From the NCBI GenBank assembly GCA_021464525.1, contig JADRCO010000339.1, positions 1-37,040 of the forward strand: a stretch of DNA of 37,040 nt, read 5' to 3'. The position numbers and the translations under genes were made by a program. Below the pieces are notes generated by a model that was given only the letters and a program-made list of their open reading frames with translations, ran no database searches and was not told where the DNA came from. The DNA comes from Rhizophagus sp. LPA8_4_AMF (Eukaryota; Glomeromycota; Glomeromycetes; Glomerales; Glomeraceae). Below, piece after piece: positions 32,801-37,040 of the stretch (positions are counted from its first letter, which is position 1; each line of letters starts with the position of its first letter).

Positions 32801-34234
32801 ATGCCTTTCGAATGCCCTCAAGATGTTGCTAATGATTATGAAAGATTACTAAATACTAATGAAGAATATGATGTTATTATTTATGCTGGTGGTAATAATA
32901 GAGAAATTTATGCACATTCACTTGTACTACGTACAAGGTCACAACATTTTCGTTCAGTATTGTCTACGAAATCATTAGAGAAGAAGGATGGTAAAATTAT
33001 TATTAAAATACCTGATATTACTTTTCAATTTTTTAATATGATTTTAAGGTAGAGTAAAAGTTACTTGTATATGGATAATCATACATTTTTAATCAATTTT
33101 AATAACTTTCTCCTTTACTAAAATTTCAGATTTATTTATTGTGGAAAGGTTGATTTGGATCAATTACATGGACCTGATATTTTAAAGCTTTTGAAAGCGG
33201 TACATAGGTTAAATATTCAAATCTTAACCAACTACATTCAGGAATATCTGATCAAAAATAAGAATGATTATGTACAACAAAATTCTATTGAAATTCTTGA
33301 AGAGGTTTATCCAAATAATGCTTTTACAGTTTTACAGAATGCTTGCATCAAGAAAATTTGTAAAGATCCTGAAAGTTTACTTAATTCAAATAAATTTACC
33401 AATTTAAAAGCACCTTTATTGGAGTTAATTTTTAAAAGGGACGATTTATCGCTGAATGAAATTGTTATCTGGGATAATTTGATTAGATGGTGTTTGACAC
33501 AACATCCTAATATTTCACAAGATCCTACACACTGGAATAATGACGAAACCACAATTATGGAGAGAACAATTCATAGATTTATCCCGTTAATAAGATTCCG
33601 TCATATTACTCAGGAAAATTTTACCACTAAAGTATTTCCATTTAAGGATATAATGCCAAAAGATTTATTTAATAATATTAAAGATGATCGACCTTCTAGA
33701 CTACCAAAGTATAACATTAATTCTGTTTTAATTAATCAAAATCACATTGAAGTTTTTGCAAATTGGATTTATAGGAAAGATAAATTCTATGGGCGCATTC
33801 CTTATGAGTTTGATCTTTTATATAGAGCCAGCAGGGATGGTAATACGTCTGAAGCATTTCATGCTAAATGTGATAATAAAGGACCTACTATTGTTGTTGT
33901 AAAAGTTTCAAATTCGAATCAAATAGTTGGAGGATATAATCCACTTAAATGGGATACTTCGGGTTGGAAGACTACTCATGATAGCTTTATATTCTCATTT
34001 TCAGATAGAAATAATCTTCAAAGTGCAAAAGTAAGTTATAGTTGTGGTGATACACACTCTGTAGGTTGTCATTCAGATAAAGGTCCAACATTTGGTTGGG
34101 ATTTAAATGTTTATAAGGGCATTTGGTATAGCGGTTTTTGGTATTTCGCTATGTCAAAATCTTATGCTAATATTGGTATACCCGGTAAGTTTATTGCAGA
34201 TGACTATGAAGTATTTAAAGTTATTAAAAAATAA
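32801..34234 (+). CDS. BTB-BACK-TLDc domain protein
   Basis: Two exons (32801-33048, 33130-34234) give 450 aa. An N-terminal BTB domain spans about residues 8-110 (DVIIYAGG, IYAHSLVLRTRSQHF, FNMILRFIYCGKVDL). A BACK-type helical region follows to about 240. A C-terminal TLDc domain covers about 285-448, with LLYRASRDGNTSEAFHAKCD, IVVVKVSNSNQIVGGYNPLKW, SFIFSF and the end KFIADDYEVFKV. By family the BTB binds cullin-3 and would make this a substrate receptor; TLDc is linked to oxidation resistance and V-ATPase control. Arbuscular mycorrhizal fungi carry hundreds of BTB-TLDc paralogues, and the real targets are unknown. All three domains look intact, the ATG follows a TATA box at a normal distance, and the gene lies alone between relic-rich stretches. 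Confidence 0.9.
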
Positions 34235-36111
34235 TAATTTTTTTGTGAATTACACTATATAAATAAATATATATTATCGATTTTAATTACTTAATAATTG
34301 AATAACTTTTATCAGTTGTGCGGTCACCCAATGTGTTTTTGAATAAATTAGTTTACTTCTCATGAAACTAATCATATATGATTTACCTTTTATCCAATTC
34401 CGGTTGCATGAAAATAATTTAAAATATAAGTAAATTTCCTTAATATAAATCATTTTCTAAGTTACTAATAATATTCTATGTACTGTAACTATGTTATGAC
34501 TTTTTCATAGTATAAATATTAAAATTTTCGATCAAATATTCATTATGTAATTGTGCAATACGTGCAATACTAGTTTTCTTTTTTTTAAAAACTAAAGTAT
34601 CTAAAGAGAACGCTCTCAAGAGTTATTTTATTTTATTTTTTGTATATTTTATTTATATAATTTTTTCAATTTAAAAAAATCGTTATTGTATTTTAAATTC
34701 AAGAAATTTTTGAAATGGATATAAGACTTAAAAATATATTACTTTTGCCTTTGGTACTAGTGTTTCGATCGATCTGGATACAAACCGTTACCAGATGAAT
34801 TAAAAAAAAAAATGTCCAGTTTCTACCCCAGATTATCTTAAATAATAAATACTAAAAAGAAATTTTTTTTTTCTTTTTTTATTAAATATAATACTTTGTT
34901 ATTGAAACCCCTGTTATGTACCATTCGTGCAATGGGAGCATTTGAATTATTTACGGTAATAAAAGTTCAATGTAAGTTAAAAATAAACACGGAGTCACTT
35001 GGTCTTTTTTTTTTACTAACATCGTCTTTTTTAATTGTACTAAAACAGGAAGGATTAAGTCAATAGAACCTATACATGGGTGAATTAAGCTTTCCTTGCA
35101 CACGTTATTTTGTGATGGAATCTCAAAATTTTATAGATAGATTATTAAATGGAGTATTAGAAACTTCATCTATCTTAGAGAAAAAGAAAATAGAAGAGAA
35201 ATAATTATAATATAATGATATGTTCGAAGATGAATTAAGTGAAAACGTTTTAATAAAAGAAAAATTTTTTCATTATTTCGATTTTTATAAACTTTTTGGC
35301 TAAATAAATAATATTTATAAATTTTATTATCTGATATATTTTTTTTTGTGAATAATTTCGTTAAATTTGGTTAATTTTGCGTAATACTGAATAATAAAAT
35401 TATTTATCAAACGTTAGTCTTAGCAACATTTTTTGCATATATACCGTAAAAAGTATTCAGAAAAAATGGAACGGATGTTCACTTATTCATAATTTTTTAA
35501 TTATTAACTTGTTTTTGAGCATATACAATTTGCAAAAAACTTATAAATTTGATACTACGTTTGCTGTGAGAGCTTCCTAATGAGTTTATGTGTTTGAAAA
35601 TGATTTCTCACGATGCTACATGTAATTTGGCAAAGGATGTTGTAAATGATGATAGTGATAGCTTTTCAAATCGATTCACAAGTGATTGGTAGAAGTTTAT
35701 ACACAAAACAATAATAATTTCTGAACAGTTAACAGGCAACACACGAAATAAGTCATGCAGTATGATTATCTATCAGTCAAGATAAATTCTTTTTTTCTCA
35801 TCGTTAAATCCAAAAGCAATTGGAAAATAAGATTTTCTTCCAAGAGTTAATTTTAGTATCTTTTGTACGATGAAATTAATGAAAAGAGCAAATTATTCAT
35901 GTGAACAAGTTAATTGATTCACAAAATTTAATTGATATATTTTATTTTATTTATAAAATATTTGTATATTATATAAAATGTTTATACAAAAAAGTCGAAA
36001 GATGAAAAAAAAAGCGAAATCATAATTTGAAGTACTTTCATAATCATCTATATAAAAGATTCCCGCATCTCTTATCATTTTTTCATAACTTCGTTGTTTA
36101 CATTATTAGAA
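34235..36111. other. Intergenic region with two small doubtful frames
   Basis: No intact gene. Two short ATG frames on the plus strand look more protein-like than chance: 35076-35204 (42 aa, MGELSFPCTRYFVMESQNF) and 35588-35692 (34 aa, MISHDATCNLAKDVVNDD). Neither has a recognised family or clear splice partners. The rest is AT-rich with T-runs near 34863 and 35003. Confidence 0.35.
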
Positions 36112-36385
36112 TTAATAATCATAATCTTTTAAACTATCATCTTTTAAAAGGCCTTGATCAAATGTAGGACCAGAATCACCACAATTAAATATAGCTTCAT
36201 CCATATTTTTTACAAAGACTTAAAATTGGATCTTTGAAATTATCATTATTTTTAAAAAAATAACAAGACTTTCTTTGCTATATTGAAGGATCCTCCTGTT
36301 TAACAAAATAATAGTATGAGGTTTATCATCACATGAAGTATACAACTTTTTAGTAAGGATAAATCCATCCCAACTTTCTCTTATA
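36112..36385 (-). pseudogene. Decayed TLDc domain fragment
   Basis: Read on the minus strand from 36385, three frames in turn give recognisable TLDc pieces. The first has ESWDGFILTKKLYTSCDDKP and HTIILL (matching RASRDGxTxxxFHxxCD). The second has KNNDNFKDPILSL. The third has DEAIFNCGDSGPTFD, ending in TAA at 36112-36114. The order matches a TLDc domain, but at least two frameshifts and missing stretches (including GGYNPLxW) separate the pieces. It is a dead copy of the family whose intact member lies 2 kb upstream on the other strand. No BTB part is recognised further upstream. Confidence 0.55.
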
Positions 36386-36516
36386 ATTTAAACTTATATG
36401 GCAAATGCAATTCTCTAATTTACTTTTAGTATCAATTTATCAATCAATCTTGAAACTATTTAATTAACTTCAGTAGTATTGCTTGATATTAATTTACAAG
36501 CTCTGAAGTTCAGTTT

Positions 36517-36672
36517 AGGACCTTTGCAATAAAAAGGGGAGATGCTGCTAGAAAATTTTTTTTTTGAGTTAATATTAATTCTAAATATATTTCAATTTAA
36601 AGAACATATTTAGTATATAAATATAATTTGATTTTTTTCAGCAGTTTCCTCCCTTTTTATTGCAAAAGGCCC
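36517..36672. mobile_element. MITE-like element with inverted ends
   Basis: TTTGCAATAAAAAGGG (36523-36538) is the exact reverse complement of 36651-36666. The match continues inward imperfectly over about 20 more bases on each side (GAG..GCTGCT against AGCAG..CTC). The inner 90 bases are AT-rich and non-coding. Length about 150 bp with inverted ends suggests a miniature inverted-repeat element. I could not identify a clear target-site duplication. It sits just upstream of the dead TLDc copy. Confidence 0.5.
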
Positions 36673-36823
36673 ATATAATAAGAAATAAGTATGTATATTA
36701 CATTATATAATCATTTCTATAATTGTCTTTTCTTTTCCAATTTCCACTTAAAAGAATTACTTACTGAGAAATAATATACATTGGTAATGAATAATTACTT
36801 TACAGAAACTTCAAGTTTTCAAA

Positions 36824-37037
36824 TGATATCATTTCGATATCATTTCAATATTGATTCAATATTGATATGATATCAAAATGATATCGAAATAAAGTATTAT
36901 CATTTCAATATCATATTGATATTAAATCGATATTAAATCGATATCGAAATGATATCGAAATGATAATTAAAATGATATAGAATCAATATCGTTAAGTTCA
37001 TCTTAACGGCATTATTTCGATATCATTTTAATTATCA
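36824..37037. repeat. GATATC palindrome cluster with nested cruciform
   Basis: About seven GATATC sites are linked by ATTTC/GAAAT and AATATTGA/TCAATATT segments, so most of the 200 bases can pair with other parts. TGATAATTAAAATGATAT (36961-36978) is an exact inverted match of 37020-37037. Inside its loop, CGTTAAG (36990-36996) pairs perfectly with 37002-37008 around TTCAT. The cluster may run past the window end. Confidence 0.75.
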
Positions 37038-37040
37038 CTT

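Overview
The window looks like nuclear DNA of an arbuscular mycorrhizal fungus of the Glomeromycotina, most like Rhizophagus. It is very AT-rich and uses the standard code. Most genes carry many short introns of about 55-180 bases with GT-AG ends. It holds a BTB-BACK-TLDc gene and a relic TLDc domain (a family hugely expanded in Rhizophagus), a Crinkler-type PD-(D/E)XK nuclease remnant, and long gene-poor stretches with decayed coding fragments. The lineage assignment is inference from gene content; I could not search a database. I found no rRNA or CRISPR, and no tRNA (scanning by eye for B-box-like motifs).

Layout. 1-2600: a cluster of TGGAC/GTCCA palindromes, a truncated and frameshifted coiled-coil gene, a frameshifted Crinkler-type nuclease remnant and two further coding relics. 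2600-12700: widely spaced genes with few introns: an intronless O-fucosyltransferase-like enzyme (3921-5315), a three-exon cytochrome P450 (6359-8451), a Gln-rich PLAC8 protein (9029-9873, minus) and a secreted CBM18 plus CE4 chitin deacetylase (10720-11767, minus). 12748-27258: a compact intron-rich housekeeping block: GOT1 (Golgi traffic), MGS1/WRNIP1 (replication-fork AAA ATPase, 16 exons), an AMPK/SNF1 beta subunit, YAE1 (Fe-S assembly adaptor), an unrecognised one-TM coiled-coil protein, PUS7 (tRNA/mRNA pseudouridine synthase, 15 exons) and HAL2/MET22 (3'(2'),5'-bisphosphate nucleotidase). 27259-32480: a 5 kb gene desert with several open but start-less relics, including a Pif1-type helicase C-terminus and a KH-like fragment. 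32498-34234: a BTB-BACK-TLDc gene behind a palindrome-rich promoter. 34235-37040: no intact gene, but a dead TLDc copy, a MITE-like inverted-repeat element and a GATATC palindrome cluster.

I rebuilt exon structures by hand, checking reading phase across every junction and matching to the known protein families. About 56 introns were placed; only the first AMPK-beta donor stays ambiguous. Two gene pairs are head-to-head with short shared promoters (MGS1/AMPK-beta and the coiled-coil gene/PUS7). The contrast between the intron-dense core block and the relic-rich flanks fits a two-compartment genome. No obviously new multi-gene system is present. The oddest signals are two microexons in MGS1 (16 and 11 nt), a GC-AG intron in PUS7, a 7-nt first coding exon in HAL2, and palindrome clusters at both window ends.
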